From Nocardioides bruguierae (GTDB lineage: Bacteria > Actinomycetota > Actinomycetes > Propionibacteriales > Nocardioidaceae), in the NCBI RefSeq assembly GCF_023656415.1, contig NZ_JAMOIL010000024.1, positions 1-64,000 on the forward strand: a stretch of DNA of 64,000 nt. The letters are read 5' to 3'. Both the position numbers and the translations under genes were made by a program. Positions within the stretch are counted from its first letter, which is position 1. The number at the start of each line of letters is the position of its first letter. The notes beneath the pieces are model-generated. The model did not search any database, was not told the origin of the DNA, and saw only the letters and a program-made list of their open reading frames with translations. Below are positions 18,026 through 26,622 of this stretch, piece after piece.

Positions 18026-20512
18026 TCAGACGACGATGTTGACGAGCTTGGGCGCCCGGACGATCACCTTGCGCACGGTGGCCCCGTCGATGGCCCGCTG
18101 CACGCCCGGGTCGGCCAGGGCCAGCGCCTCCAGGTCCGCCTCGCTGATGTCGGGGGCCACCTCCAGGCGGCCCTTCACCTTGCCCTTGACCTGGACGACG
18201 GCGGTCACCGACTCCTCGACCAGCAGCGCGGGGTCGACGACCGGCCAGGTGGCCTGGGCGACGCACGGCTCGTGGCCGAGCCGCTCCCACATCTCCTCGG
18301 CGGTGTACGGGGCCACCAGCGAGAGCAGCATGGCGACGGCCTCGACGGCCTCGCGCACGGCCGGGTCGGCTCCGCCGCAGCCGGAGTCGATGGCCTTGCG
18401 GGTGGCGTTGACCAGCTCCATGGTGCGGGCGACGACGACGTTGAACCGGTAGCTCTCGACGAGCTGCTCGGCCTCGGCCACGGTCTTGTGGGTGAGGCGG
18501 CGCAGCGCCACGTCCCCGGTGCTCACGTCGACGCCGGGCGCCGAGGTGACGTCGCCGGACAGCCGCCAGGCGCGCTGCAGGAACTTCTGCGAGCCGGCGG
18601 GCGAGACGTCCGCCCAGTCGATGTTGTCCTCCGGCGGGGAGGCGAAGACCAGCGTCAGGCGCACGGCGTCGACGCCGAACTCCTCCAGCTGCTCGGCGAC
18701 GTTCACGCCGTTGCCCAGCGACTTGCTCATCTTGCGGCCGTTGTTGATGACCTTGCCCTGCGACAGGTACGCCGAGAACGGCTCGTCCCAGGTGATGAGG
18801 CCGGCGTCGCGCAGCACCTTGGTGAAGAAGCGCGAGTACAGCAGGTGCAGCACGGCGTGCTCGTCGCCGCCGATGTAGAGGTCGATCGGACCCCAGGCCT
18901 GGGCCAGCGCCTCGTCGAACGGCGCGGAGTCCAGGTTCGGGGAGACGAAGCGCAGGAAGTACCAGGACGAGTCCACGAAGGTGTCCATGGTGTCGGTGTC
19001 CCGGCGCGCCGGGCCGCCGCAGGTCGGGCAGGTCGTCTCGACCCACTCGGTGGCCCCGCCCAGCGGCGAGGTGCCCTGCGGGCGCAGGTCGGAGCCGGTC
19101 AGCTCGGGCAGCTCGACGGGCAGCTGGTCGAGCGGGACGGCGACCTCGCCGTCCTTGTCGCAGTGCACGATCGGGATCGGCGCGCCCCAGTAACGCTGGC
19201 GGGAGAGCAGCCAGTCGCGCAGGCGGAAGTTCACCGTGCCGGTGCCCGTGCCGCGCTCCTCGAGCACCGAGATCATCTGCGAGATCGCGCTGGCCTTGTC
19301 GGTGAGGCCGTCCAGCGGGCCGGAGCTCACGTAGGTGCCGTCGCCGGTCGTGGCCACGGAGGAGACGGCCGGGTCCTCGGCGCCCTCGACGTCCACGACC
19401 ATCCGGACGGGCAGGCCCATGACCGTGGCGAAGTCCAGGTCGCGCTGGTCGTGCGCGGGCACGGCCATGATGGCGCCGGTGCCGTAGTCGGCCAGCACGT
19501 AGTCGGCGGCCCACACCGGCACCTGCTCGCCGCTGACCGGGTTGGTCGCGGTGATCCCCAGGTCGACGCCGGTCTTGGGGCGGTCGGTGGCCAGGCGGTC
19601 GATGTCGGAGGCCTTGCGGACCTCGTCCAGGTAGGCGTCCAGGTCGGCGCGCTTGTCGGGCGCGACGATCTCCGCCGCGAGCGCGGCGTCGGCGGCCACG
19701 ACCATGAAGGTGGCGCCGTAGAGGGTGTCGGGACGCGTGGTGAAGACCGTGACGTCCTTGGTCGACCCGTCCGCCAGGTTGAGCGCGAAGTCGACGTGCG
19801 CGCCCTCGGAGCGGCCGATCCAGTTGCGCTGGGCGTTGACGACCTTGCCGATCCAGGTGTCCTGGAGGTCGTCCAGGCAGTCGTACAGCTCCTGAGCGTA
19901 GGCGGTGGTCTTGAAGTACCACTGGGTCAGCTCGCGCTTGGTGACCACGGCGCCACAGCGCTCGCAGGTGCCGTCGGCCAGCACCTGCTCGTTGGCCAGC
20001 ACCGTCTGGTCCTGCGGGCACCAGTTGACCGGCGACTTCTTGCGGTAGGCCAGGCCCCGCTCGTGCATGAGCAGGAACAGCCACTGCGTCCACCGGTAGT
20101 ACTCCGGGTCGGAGGTGTGCAGCCGGCGCGACCAGTCGAAGCTCACGCCGTAGCGCTTCATCGAGGAGTACTGCGTCTCGATGTTGCCGTAGGTGTAGGT
20201 CGCGGGGTGGGTGTCGTTGCGGATGGCCGCGTTCTCCGCGGGCAGGCCGAAGGAGTCCCAGCCCATCGGGTTGAGGACCTCGAACCCGCGGAAGCGCCAG
20301 TAGCGCGAGATCACGTCGTGCAGCGCGAACACCTCGGCGTGACCCATGTGCAGGTCACCGGAGGGGTAGGGGAACATCGTGAGCGCGTACTTCGTGGGCT
20401 TGCCCGCGAGGGCAGCGGCGTCGTCGGCCCGGAACGGGTCGATCCGGTCCCAGACCGGCAGCCACTTCTCCTCCACGGCGCGCACGTCGTAGGTGTTGGT
20501 CTCCTCGCTCAT
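18026..20512 (-). CDS. leuS: Leucyl-tRNA synthetase
   Basis: 828 residues, a complete class Ia LeuRS that charges tRNA-Leu. HMGH signature is at residues 55-58 ([11 protein letters not shown]). A zinc-type knuckle [16 protein letters not shown] lies before the editing domain ([11 protein letters not shown]). KMSKS is at about residue 593 ([11 protein letters not shown]). The anticodon-binding and C-terminal domains are present. The start ATG at 20512 has only a weak AGAGG site. The 160-nt leader contains a Leu-codon leader peptide and a U-tailed terminator, indicating transcription attenuation by charged tRNA-Leu. degV follows after 11 bp. Confidence 0.97.
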   Translation of the reverse strand: MSEETNTYDVRAVEEKWLPVWDRIDPFRADDAAALAGKPTKYALTMFPYPSGDLHMGHAEVFALHDVISRYWRFRGFEVLNPMGWDSFGLPAENAAIRNDTHPATYTYGNIETQYSSMKRYGVSFDWSRRLHTSDPEYYRWTQWLFLLMHERGLAYRKKSPVNWCPQDQTVLANEQVLADGTCERCGAVVTKRELTQWYFKTTAYAQELYDCLDDLQDTWIGKVVNAQRNWIGRSEGAHVDFALNLADGSTKDVTVFTTRPDTLYGATFMVVAADAALAAEIVAPDKRADLDAYLDEVRKASDIDRLATDRPKTGVDLGITATNPVSGEQVPVWAADYVLADYGTGAIMAVPAHDQRDLDFATVMGLPVRMVVDVEGAEDPAVSSVATTGDGTYVSSGPLDGLTDKASAISQMISVLEERGTGTGTVNFRLRDWLLSRQRYWGAPIPIVHCDKDGEVAVPLDQLPVELPELTGSDLRPQGTSPLGGATEWVETTCPTCGGPARRDTDTMDTFVDSSWYFLRFVSPNLDSAPFDEALAQAWGPIDLYIGGDEHAVLHLLYSRFFTKVLRDAGLITWDEPFSAYLSQGKVINNGRKMSKSLGNGVNVAEQLEEFGVDAVRLTLVFASPPEDNIDWADVSPAGSQKFLQRAWRLSGDVTSAPGVDVSTGDVALRRLTHKTVAEAEQLVESYRFNVVVARTMELVNATRKAIDSGCGGADPAVREAVEAVAMLLSLVAPYTAEEMWERLGHEPCVAQATWPVVDPALLVEESVTAVVQVKGKVKGRLEVAPDISEADLEALALADPGVQRAIDGATVRKVIVRAPKLVNIVV

Positions 20513-20589
20513 GACCTCTGGTGTTCCTCGTCCTCGCTGTTCGGGTGGACCGCCGCCGTCCCCCTCGTGAGGGGCCGGGGCGTGGGCAC

Positions 20590-20615
20590 AAAAAAACCCC
20601 TCGCGCAGGAGGGGT
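20590..20615 (-). terminator. leuS leader: U-tailed intrinsic terminator in the leuS leader (attenuator)
   Basis: On the minus strand: ACCCCTC, loop CTGCGC, GAGGGGT, then a T run (seven Ts in a row counting the last stem base). It is the only terminator in the window with a real T tract. It sits about 80 bases before the leuS start, downstream of the Leu leader peptide, and is separate from the dps terminator. A further CCCCT/AGGGG hairpin at 20561-20574 could pair alternatively with the terminator arm. Confidence 0.8.
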
Positions 20616-20616
20616 G

Positions 20617-20645
20617 GCCGCGTCGGGCTGGGCGCCCGTCGCGGC
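20617..20645 (-). promoter_or_regulatory. Hairpin between leader peptide and attenuator
   Basis: A stem of GCCGCG-A-CGGGC paired with GCCCG-A-CGCGGC (one A-A mismatch) and a 5-base loop. It starts at the last base of the leader-peptide stop codon and ends one base before the terminator stem. This is the position of a pause or protector hairpin in an attenuator. Confidence 0.65.
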
Positions 20646-20671
20646 TAGGGAAGAAGCAGGGTGTGTGCCAC
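20645..20671 (-). CDS. leuS leader peptide (MAHTLLLP)
   Basis: Eight codons, GTG GCA CAC ACC CTG CTT CTT CCC, then TAG. Three consecutive Leu codons, two of them CTT (rare in this GC-rich DNA), lie just upstream of a hairpin and a U-tailed terminator in front of leuS. The GTG lies 6 bases after the -10 hexamer TAGGAT, so the transcript probably begins at the start codon. By analogy with classical attenuators, slow decoding at low Leu-tRNA would favour read-through into leuS. An ORF this short can occur by chance; the combination of elements is the argument. Confidence 0.65.
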   Translation of the reverse strand: MAHTLLLP

Positions 20672-20677
20672 GTGGGC

Positions 20678-20683
20678 ATCCTA
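20678..20683 (-). promoter_or_regulatory. -10 element TAGGAT for the leuS leader transcript
   Basis: TAGGAT, then GCCCAC, then the GTG of the leader peptide. The identical hexamer and spacing recur at 32796 and 60262. Confidence 0.55.
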
Positions 20684-20719
20684 ACCCCTGCCGACCTGAC
20701 CAGGCATCCCGGACGCCGG

Positions 20720-20752
20720 CGGCCGGCCGCCCCGGGTGGGGTCGGCCGGCCG
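20720..20752 (-). terminator. Hairpin terminator after dps
   Basis: A 10-bp stem (CGGCCGGCCG on both arms) extended by CCCC/GGGG lies 28 bp past the dps stop. It isolates dps from the leuS leader. Confidence 0.6.
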
Positions 20753-20780
20753 TCGAGGAGCCTGCTCGGGTTGGGGGCGC

Positions 20781-21299
20781 TCAGGCGTGGATCGAGCGCA
20801 CGCCCTCACCCGGCACGCGGTTCTCGGCGTCGATCATCCAGGCGAGCTGCTCGAGGCGCTCGAGGATGCCGTGGATGAGGTCGGCCGTCGTCGGGTCCTC
20901 GGCGTCGGTGGCGTCGTGGATGCGACGACCGGTCGAGGTCACGGCGTAGACCGAGGAGGTGATCAGGTCGACCGTCTCGGTGGTGGAGACCTCCTCGGCC
21001 GGGAACGGCGGCAGGGTGGAGGTGTTGGCGATCGTGACGGCGCGGGCGTCGGGCACCAGGTAGAGGGCGCGCATGCGCTCGGCCACGTCGTCGGAGAACT
21101 CGCGGGCCGCGTCGACGAGCTCGTCGAGCTGCAGGTGCAGGTCGCGGAAGTTCTTGCCGACCACGTTCCAGTGCGCCTGCTTGCCCTGGATGTGCAGGTC
21201 GGTGAGGTCGACCAGCAACTGGTTCATGTTCGTGCCGAGGGTCTCCGAGCCGGTGAACACGCGGGCCGAGCGGGTGGGGGTCTGGGTGTCCTGAGTCAT
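20781..21299 (-). CDS. dps: Dps family ferritin-like protein
   Basis: 172 residues. Four-helix ferritin-like protein of the Dps class, which oxidises and stores iron and protects DNA. The ferroxidase-site helix AHWNVVGKNFRDLHLQLDEL (H43 with D59 nearby) and DDVAERMRAL are diagnostic, and EQLAWMIDAENR is the C-terminal family motif. The ATG at 21299 follows AAGGAGC. The upstream gap carries an 8-5-8 inverted repeat and an overlapping IdeR/DtxR-like iron box, so iron- or oxidant-dependent control is likely. Confidence 0.92.
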   Translation of the reverse strand: MTQDTQTPTRSARVFTGSETLGTNMNQLLVDLTDLHIQGKQAHWNVVGKNFRDLHLQLDELVDAAREFSDDVAERMRALYLVPDARAVTIANTSTLPPFPAEEVSTTETVDLITSSVYAVTSTGRRIHDATDAEDPTTADLIHGILERLEQLAWMIDAENRVPGEGVRSIHA

Positions 21300-21356
21300 G
21301 AGGTGCTCCTTCGGTCCTTCTGCTTCTGCGGGGCGAGTGGTGACACTCCAGCACAT

Positions 21357-21377
21357 TTTCTGGATCAATTCCAGAAA
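21357..21377. promoter_or_regulatory. Inverted-repeat operator upstream of dps
   Basis: TTTCTGGA, TCAAT, TCCAGAAA: perfect 8-bp arms with a 5-base spacer, and unusually AT-rich for this window. It lies about 60 bp before the dps start. The regulator is unknown. Confidence 0.6.
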
Positions 21378-21393
21378 GGTGAGGCTGCCCTGA
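21375..21393 (-). promoter_or_regulatory. IdeR/DtxR-like iron box upstream of dps
   Basis: The minus strand reads TCAGGGCAGCCTCACCTTT, matching the 19-bp DtxR/IdeR consensus (TTAGGTTAGGCTAACCTAA, allowing A/T and G/C alternatives) at about 13-14 positions. DtxR-family control of ferritin/Dps genes is known in corynebacteria. Confidence 0.45.
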
Positions 21394-21462
21394 TCGGACC
21401 CTGTGGGTCCGGTCCGGCTGTGCCACGCACACCGTCCCCATGCCCGCCCGAGCCCGGGACGA

Positions 21463-21496
21463 CACGACCCCCTCGGGTGAGGCCGAGGGGGTCGTG
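21463..21496 (-). terminator. Hairpin terminator after the PhoX-like gene
   Basis: A perfect 14-bp stem (CACGACCCCCTCGG/CCGAGGGGGTCGTG) with a 6-base loop lies 42 bp past the phosphatase stop. Confidence 0.7.
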
Positions 21497-21538
21497 GGGG
21501 GTCGTGCCGGGCGCCCGAGGGGGGCGGCGGTCAGCGGG

Positions 21539-23665
21539 TCACTGCCGGCGGAACGCCACGCAGACCGAGGGACGCGGGAAGTCGTCGGTGTGCGGCCAGG
21601 TGGACGCCTGCGCCTCGAACGTCGACCCGGAGATCTCGCCCGGGTGCTGCACCGCGAAGAACAGCGACTGGTCGTCGTCCGCGACGAGCGGCCCGCAGGC
21701 CTCCGCGCCGTACGGCATCGTGACGAACTGCTGCACGTGACCGCGCTCGGGGCCCTTGACGGGCACGCGGAAGATGCCGTCGTTCGAGCCCAGCGCGTTG
21801 CCGTCGGTGGAGACCCAGAGGTTGCCCACCGAGTCGAAGGCCACGTTGTCGGGGCAGCTGATGGGGCTGACCAGCGACTTGTCGTAGCCCGCGAAGTAGG
21901 TCTCCTCGGCGTCCGGGTCGCCGCAGACCAGCATGAGGTTCCAGGTGAAGGAGGTGTCGCCGTGGTCGCCCTTCATCAGGCTCGTACGGTTCCCGCCGCC
22001 GGGGACGATCTCGAGCACGTAGCCGTTGCGGTTGCCGCTCGCCTCGGTCAGCGGCTGCCCCGGGGCGGAGCGGACCATCGAGGTCGTGAGCGGGTTGGCC
22101 TCGTCCGGCTCGAAGGAGCTGCCGCGCTGGGAGTTGTTGGTCAGCGCGGCGTAGACCCGACCGTTGACCGGGTTGGGCTCGACGTCCTCGGGGCGGTCCA
22201 TGGCGGTCGGGCTCACGGCGTCGGCGGCCAGGCGGGTGAAGACCAGGACCTCCTCCAGCGTGAAGCCGTCGACGAAGGACTGCGTCTCGTCGGCCAGCGG
22301 GATCCACTCACCGGTGCCGTCGTAGCGGCCGTCCTCGGTGCCGTCACCGGTCAGGCGCGCGACGTAGAGGGTGCCGGCCGAGAGCAGGGTCTTGTTGTGC
22401 CGGTGGGCCCTGCGGCTGCTGCCGGGGCGGTAGGTGTCGCGGGAGACGAACTTGTAGAGGTAGTCGCCACGCTCGTCGTCGCCCATGTAGGCCACCGCGT
22501 GGCCGTCGTCGGAGAGGGAGACGTTGGCGCCCTCGTGCTTGAGCCGGCCGAGCATCGTGTGCTTGACGGGGCGCGAGCCGGGCATGAACGGGTCGAGCTC
22601 GACGACCCAGCCGAAGCGGTGCGCCTCGTGCGGGTGGGCGGAGAGGTCGAAGCGCTCCTCGACCTCGTACCAGCCGGTGCCCGACCCGGAGATGCCGTAG
22701 CGGGCGCACTGGGTGGCGTACTGCTCCGGGAGGCCGGTGGTGGCGTCGAAGTACTGGTTGAAGTTCTCCTCGCCCGAGAGCACCGTGCCCCACGGGGTCG
22801 TGCCGCCCGAGCAGTTGTTGAGGGTGCCCAGGACGCGGGAGCCGGTCGGGTCGGCGTCGGTGACGAGCAGGTCGGAGCCGGCGGCGGGCCCGTCGACCTT
22901 GAACTCGGTGCCGATGTGGACGCGCCGGTTGTACCTCGCCCGGCCCAGCGCGGTGGCCCGCAGCCAGGAGCCGGGCACGAGGCCCTGGCGGATCTCGACG
23001 ACCGACAGCCCGATCGAGCTCATCGAGATCGCCTTGGTCTCGAGGTCGGTGTACACGCCCGCGGGGTACATCAGGTCGTCGTCGGTGTACTCGTGGTTGG
23101 TCACGAGCAGCGCCCGCTTCTTCCTGCCGGGGATCGGCAGGACGCCCACGTAGTCGTTGTTGTAGCCGAACTGCTGGCGCGCGGCCTCGGGGGTCTGCGC
23201 GTAGGCGTCGAACGCGGGAGCGCCGGCCTCGACCTTGTCGCCCCAGCTGATCAGCACGTCGCAGTCGAAGCCCTTGGCGGTCACCACGGCGTCGCGACGG
23301 TTGGGCTTGACCGAGGTGAAAGCGGTGGTCGCCAGGCTGGTCGTCACCCGCTGCCCGACGGCGGGGGCGGCCGCGGCGGCGCCGCCGGCCGCGGCGGCCG
23401 AGAGACCACCCAGCACCAGCGCACCGGCGCCGACGCCCGAGGCCTGCAGCAGGGAGCGGCGCGCGATCACCTTGGTGACCTCCGCGCCGATGTGCGCGTT
23501 GCCGGACCGGTTCGGCACCGGGTGGTCGCAGGCGTTGCCGCACTTGAACTTGCAGGTCATGAGGTCACGCGAGCCGTGCCGGGTGGTACCGGTCGGCGTG
23601 ATCGACAGCAGGCGGCGGGCGCCGGCGACCGGCTGCTCGACGGGGCGCTGGGGCGTGGTGGTCAT
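21539..23665 (-). CDS. PhoX-like alkaline phosphatase (DUF839), Tat-exported
   Basis: 708 residues. A 60-residue leader precedes the twin-arginine signal ARRSLLQASGVGAGALVLGG, the usual layout for PhoX. The body has the DUF839 pattern: LLVTNHEYTDDD, NNCSGGTTPWGTVLSGEENF, HKRFG-like EAHRFGWVVELDPF, HEGANVSLSDDGHAVAYMGD, RPEDVEPNP and CPDNVAFDSVGNLW. PhoX enzymes are periplasmic or secreted Ca/Fe-dependent phosphomonoesterases that scavenge phosphate. The ATG at 23665 has GAGGAG upstream. A PHO-box-like direct repeat in the upstream gap supports phosphate-starvation control. Confidence 0.88.
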   Translation of the reverse strand: MTTTPQRPVEQPVAGARRLLSITPTGTTRHGSRDLMTCKFKCGNACDHPVPNRSGNAHIGAEVTKVIARRSLLQASGVGAGALVLGGLSAAAAGGAAAAAPAVGQRVTTSLATTAFTSVKPNRRDAVVTAKGFDCDVLISWGDKVEAGAPAFDAYAQTPEAARQQFGYNNDYVGVLPIPGRKKRALLVTNHEYTDDDLMYPAGVYTDLETKAISMSSIGLSVVEIRQGLVPGSWLRATALGRARYNRRVHIGTEFKVDGPAAGSDLLVTDADPTGSRVLGTLNNCSGGTTPWGTVLSGEENFNQYFDATTGLPEQYATQCARYGISGSGTGWYEVEERFDLSAHPHEAHRFGWVVELDPFMPGSRPVKHTMLGRLKHEGANVSLSDDGHAVAYMGDDERGDYLYKFVSRDTYRPGSSRRAHRHNKTLLSAGTLYVARLTGDGTEDGRYDGTGEWIPLADETQSFVDGFTLEEVLVFTRLAADAVSPTAMDRPEDVEPNPVNGRVYAALTNNSQRGSSFEPDEANPLTTSMVRSAPGQPLTEASGNRNGYVLEIVPGGGNRTSLMKGDHGDTSFTWNLMLVCGDPDAEETYFAGYDKSLVSPISCPDNVAFDSVGNLWVSTDGNALGSNDGIFRVPVKGPERGHVQQFVTMPYGAEACGPLVADDDQSLFFAVQHPGEISGSTFEAQASTWPHTDDFPRPSVCVAFRRQ

Positions 23666-23752
23666 GCGGGGAGGCTCCTCGAGGAGTGGGGGGCGCGCCG
23701 ACGCCGCCTGCCCGGAGGGCCGGGCGGCGCGGTGGCCGGGTGGTCGTCGGGG

Positions 23753-23758
23753 AACCTA
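23753..23758 (-). promoter_or_regulatory. -10 element TAGGTT for the PhoX-like gene
   Basis: TAGGTT lies about 88 bp before the start codon and 51 bp downstream of the PHO-box-like repeat. Confidence 0.3.
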
Positions 23759-23808
23759 GGGAGCCCGGGTGGTGCTGCGAGGGACCTGTGCGTGGAGGGC
23801 GGACGGCG

Positions 23809-23830
23809 GCCAGGTGAACGTTCGGTGGTC
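23809..23830 (-). promoter_or_regulatory. PHO-box-like direct repeat
   Basis: On the minus strand two adjacent 11-mers, GACCACCGAAC and GTTCACCTGGC. The second matches the actinobacterial PhoP unit G(G/T)TCAYYYR(G/C)(G/C) at all 11 positions, the first at about 7. It sits between the MFS stop and the PhoX-like gene it would control. Confidence 0.45.
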
Positions 23831-23852
23831 CAGACCGTCCGGGGGTGGCCCG

Positions 23853-25082
23853 TCAGGCCACCGGCGACCGCAGCCCGTGCAGACGTGCCATGGCCACCGC
23901 ACCCGCGGCCGGCCCGAGCGCGAGCAGCAGCAGCGCCACGCCCCACCCGGACGCGGCCACGACCGTGGGCACCAGCCACAGGGTCAGCACCGTCGTGGAG
24001 TAGCCCAGCGCCAGCTGCACCGCCAGCGCCGCCCCCACGCCCTCCGGCGGGGCCGCCTCGGTGACCAGGGCGCTGAACTGGGCGGAGTCCGCGATGACCC
24101 AGAAGCCCCACACCGCGCACAGCGCCACGACGACGCCCACCGGCCACCGGGCGTGCCCCACCGCGAGCAGCAGCGCCGTGGCCCCCGAGCAGACCAGCGC
24201 CAGCCCGGCGGCCCGCTCCCGGCCCCAGCGGTCGCTCAGCACGCCGCCGACCAGGCAGCCGAGCGCACCGACGCCGATGCAGCCGAAGGCGAGGAGGGCG
24301 ACGGTCCGGTCGGCACCGTCCCCGCCCGCGAGCCCGGGCAGCGAGGCCAGCAGCGAGGCGACGCCGGCCCACATCGCGTACAGCTCCCACATGTGGCCGA
24401 CGTAGCCGAGGTCGGCCAGCAGCACCCGGCGGTGGCGCAGCGAGGCCAGCCCGGCGCGCAGGCTCACCGGCCGCCGCTCCCCCGCGAGCACCAGCCCGGG
24501 CGCGGTGCCCCGCACCGCCAGCACGACCACGCCGCCCAGGGCCGTGAGCACGGCCGTGGCGGCGACCACGGGCCGCCACCCGGCGCCGAGGTCGACGCCC
24601 TGCACCAGGTGGGGCAGCGCCGAGCCGAGGGTGAGCGCACCGATCATCACGCCCAGCGCGAGGCCGCGTCCGCGCGTCACCCACGCGGCCACCTCCCGCA
24701 CCGCCGGCGGGTAGACCAGGGCGAGCGCCGCGCCCGTCGCGGCCCGCAGCGGCAGGGCCGCGGCCAGCCCGTCGCACAGCAGGAGGCCGGCCGTGCACGC
24801 AGCCGCCGTCCACGACCCCACCAGGACGAGGCGGCGCGGCGCGACCGCGTCGGCCAGCCCGGTCACCGCCGTGCCCAGGGCGCCGAGGACGAACCCGACC
24901 TGCACCGCGATCGTCAGCGACGCGACGCCGCCGGCACCCAGGTCCCAGTCCGTGCGCAGGCGCGGCACGACCGCCGTCGCGGAGAACCACGCCGACATCG
25001 TCAGCAGCGTCCCCAGCGCGAGCAGCGCGACGACGGTCGGCCGGTGGGCGGGCCGGGACGCGCGCAGGGAGAGATCAGGCAC
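23853..25082 (-). CDS. MFS transporter
   Basis: 409 residues with about twelve hydrophobic helices, GGVLSDRWGRERAAGL as the MFS loop 8-9 motif and an R-rich loop after TM2 (DAVAPRRLVLVG). No substrate is evident; the closest pattern is drug or small-metabolite efflux. The GTG at 25082 overlaps the 3' end of the regulator gene by 8 bp, so the two form an operon. Transport of a substrate or effector of the regulator is a reasonable inference. Confidence 0.82.
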   Translation of the reverse strand: MPDLSLRASRPAHRPTVVALLALGTLLTMSAWFSATAVVPRLRTDWDLGAGGVASLTIAVQVGFVLGALGTAVTGLADAVAPRRLVLVGSWTAAACTAGLLLCDGLAAALPLRAATGAALALVYPPAVREVAAWVTRGRGLALGVMIGALTLGSALPHLVQGVDLGAGWRPVVAATAVLTALGGVVVLAVRGTAPGLVLAGERRPVSLRAGLASLRHRRVLLADLGYVGHMWELYAMWAGVASLLASLPGLAGGDGADRTVALLAFGCIGVGALGCLVGGVLSDRWGRERAAGLALVCSGATALLLAVGHARWPVGVVVALCAVWGFWVIADSAQFSALVTEAAPPEGVGAALAVQLALGYSTTVLTLWLVPTVVAASGWGVALLLLALGPAAGAVAMARLHGLRSPVA

Positions 25083-26553
25083 GAGGCACGTGGATACCGT
25101 ACTGAGCGACCTTGCGGTACACGGTGGCCCGCGACATGCCGAGCTCCTCGCCCGCCTCCCGCATCGTCACGCCCGGCCGCGAGAGCACGCGCACGATCTC
25201 GTCGCGCTCGAACGCCTCGATCCGGGTCAGCCGGTGCCCGGAGCCGGAGAGCACCTCGGCGGGCAGCGCCGCGACGTCGACGACGTCCGCCCGCCCCACC
25301 GCGGCGCGCACCACGGTCACCAGCTCGGTGACGTTGCCGGGCCAGGCGTGCTCGCGCAGCGCCCGCTCGGCGGCGCCGGTGACCTCGACGGGACGGCCCC
25401 GGGCGGAGGCCGCCACTCGCCGCACGAGCGGCAGCACGTCGTCGGGGCGCTCGCGCAGCGGGGGCAGCGGGGCCACGGACCCGACGAGGCCGGCGAGCGG
25501 CGCGGGCACGTCCTCGAGGCGGGCCGCGGTGAGCCCGACCGGCACCGACGGGGCACCGCCGGCGACGCGGGCTCGGACGACGAGGTCCCGGAGCCGCTCC
25601 GCCACCCACGTGGGCAGCCGGTCGACGTCGCGCACGACCACGGCCGTGTCGGGCTTGCCGAGCTCGGGGGTCCACAGGTCGAGCCACTGCTGGGCGTCGG
25701 CGGGGTCCGGCGCGCTCGCGGCGAGCACCCGGGTGCGCGGGGAGACGGCCCGGGCCGCCTGCGCGACCAGCGTGCCGCGTCCGGTGCCCTGCTCCCCCAC
25801 GACCGCCACGACGTCCCCGCCGCGCAGGGCGTCGGTCGCGGTCGTCAGCGCCCGCGACCACGCCTCGCCGAGGTCCGGGGCGCCGGGGTCGACGACGCGG
25901 GGAGCCTCGACCCGGAAGACCTCGCCGCGCGGTGTGGGGCGGGGCCGCTGCCCGGCGCCGCGCGCCAGCATCATCGCCGAGGTCGTGGAGGCCGCCGAGC
26001 GTGCCAGGGCGAGCAGCAGGTCGGCCGGCGAGGACGCCCAGGTGGTGAGGTTGACGCTGCCCTCGAGCCGTCCGGAGAGCGGGTCGAGCACGGGCACGGC
26101 CGCACAGGTGTAGGTGCACAGGGTCAGGGCGTAGTGCTCCTCGGCCCGGACGACGGTGGGCACCCGGTCGGCCAGCGCGAGGCCGAGACCGTTGGTGCCG
26201 ACGTCCTGCTCGGCGTAGGTGAAGCCGGGGGCGAGGTGCACCTTGTCCAGCGCCCGCAGCAGGCCGTGGTCGCCGGAGACCCGGTCGAGCACCAGGCCGG
26301 CGGCGTCGGTGAGCATGAGGCTCACCGGCTGGTCGGCGAGCGTGTGGGCCAGGTCGGCCAGCACCCGGCGTCCGCACTCGGTGAACAGCGACTCCGCGTC
26401 GGAGGCGCCGGTGAAGACCGGCGGCACGTCCTCCAGCGGGACGCCGTAGGACTCGCTGCGCTGCCAGGAGGCGACGAGCCGCGGCGCCGGCCGGGCCGCG
26501 GCGCCGGCCAGGTCGGCGTGCAGCCTCGCGCGCTGCGGCACCCCGTCGTCCAT
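25075..26553 (-). CDS. MimR/AcoR-type GAF-AAA-Fis transcriptional activator
   Basis: 492 residues. An N-terminal GAF-type sensor (FTECGRRVLADLAHTL, LTDAAGLVLDRVSGD, FTYAEQDVGTNGLGLALA; the last is typical of AcoR/MimR proteins) is followed by a central AAA-like domain. A C-terminal Fis helix-turn-helix follows (RPGVTMREAGEELGMSRATVYRKVAQY). The ATPase domain is degenerate: VVGEQGTGRGTLVAQA at Walker A but no GAFTGA loop, consistent with actinobacteria lacking sigma-54. MimR activates binuclear-iron propane/acetone monooxygenase genes in mycobacteria. This gene diverges from an operon of the same accessory genes, so it should control them through the twin palindromes between. The ATG at 26553 is leaderless-type. 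A longer start at 26574 is possible. Confidence 0.85.
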   Translation of the reverse strand: MDDGVPQRARLHADLAGAAARPAPRLVASWQRSESYGVPLEDVPPVFTGASDAESLFTECGRRVLADLAHTLADQPVSLMLTDAAGLVLDRVSGDHGLLRALDKVHLAPGFTYAEQDVGTNGLGLALADRVPTVVRAEEHYALTLCTYTCAAVPVLDPLSGRLEGSVNLTTWASSPADLLLALARSAASTTSAMMLARGAGQRPRPTPRGEVFRVEAPRVVDPGAPDLGEAWSRALTTATDALRGGDVVAVVGEQGTGRGTLVAQAARAVSPRTRVLAASAPDPADAQQWLDLWTPELGKPDTAVVVRDVDRLPTWVAERLRDLVVRARVAGGAPSVPVGLTAARLEDVPAPLAGLVGSVAPLPPLRERPDDVLPLVRRVAASARGRPVEVTGAAERALREHAWPGNVTELVTVVRAAVGRADVVDVAALPAEVLSGSGHRLTRIEAFERDEIVRVLSRPGVTMREAGEELGMSRATVYRKVAQYGIHVPRA

Positions 26554-26560
26554 GTGAGCC

Positions 26561-26566
26561 ACGTTA
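26561..26566 (-). promoter_or_regulatory. -10 element TAACGT for the regulator
   Basis: TAACGT, then GGCTCAC, then the regulator ATG; the gap is 7 bases. Confidence 0.45.
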
Positions 26567-26596
26567 CAGAGCACCCCCGACGGACCGCGCGCCGCA

Positions 26597-26617
26597 GGCG
26601 TCTCATTCTGAGACGCC
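26597..26617. promoter_or_regulatory. Palindromic operator 1 of the divergent promoter
   Basis: Perfect 9-bp arms GGCGTCTCA and TGAGACGCC around TTC. The core GTCTCA-N3-TGAGAC recurs 23 bp away. Likely binding site of the GAF/Fis regulator. Confidence 0.75.
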
Positions 26618-26622
26618 GCCCG

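Noticed and set aside
20605..20625. T-box-like sequence (AGGAGGGGTGGCCGCG) near leuS
   Set aside because: It resembles the T-box core only on the plus strand, whereas leuS is on the minus strand. It is the complement of the attenuator and hairpin.
20675..20680. ATG at the leuS leader as start of a longer leader ORF
   Set aside because: This frame runs about 55 codons through the terminator to the leuS start, has no Leu run near its beginning and lies within the inferred -10 region, so the GTG frame fits better.
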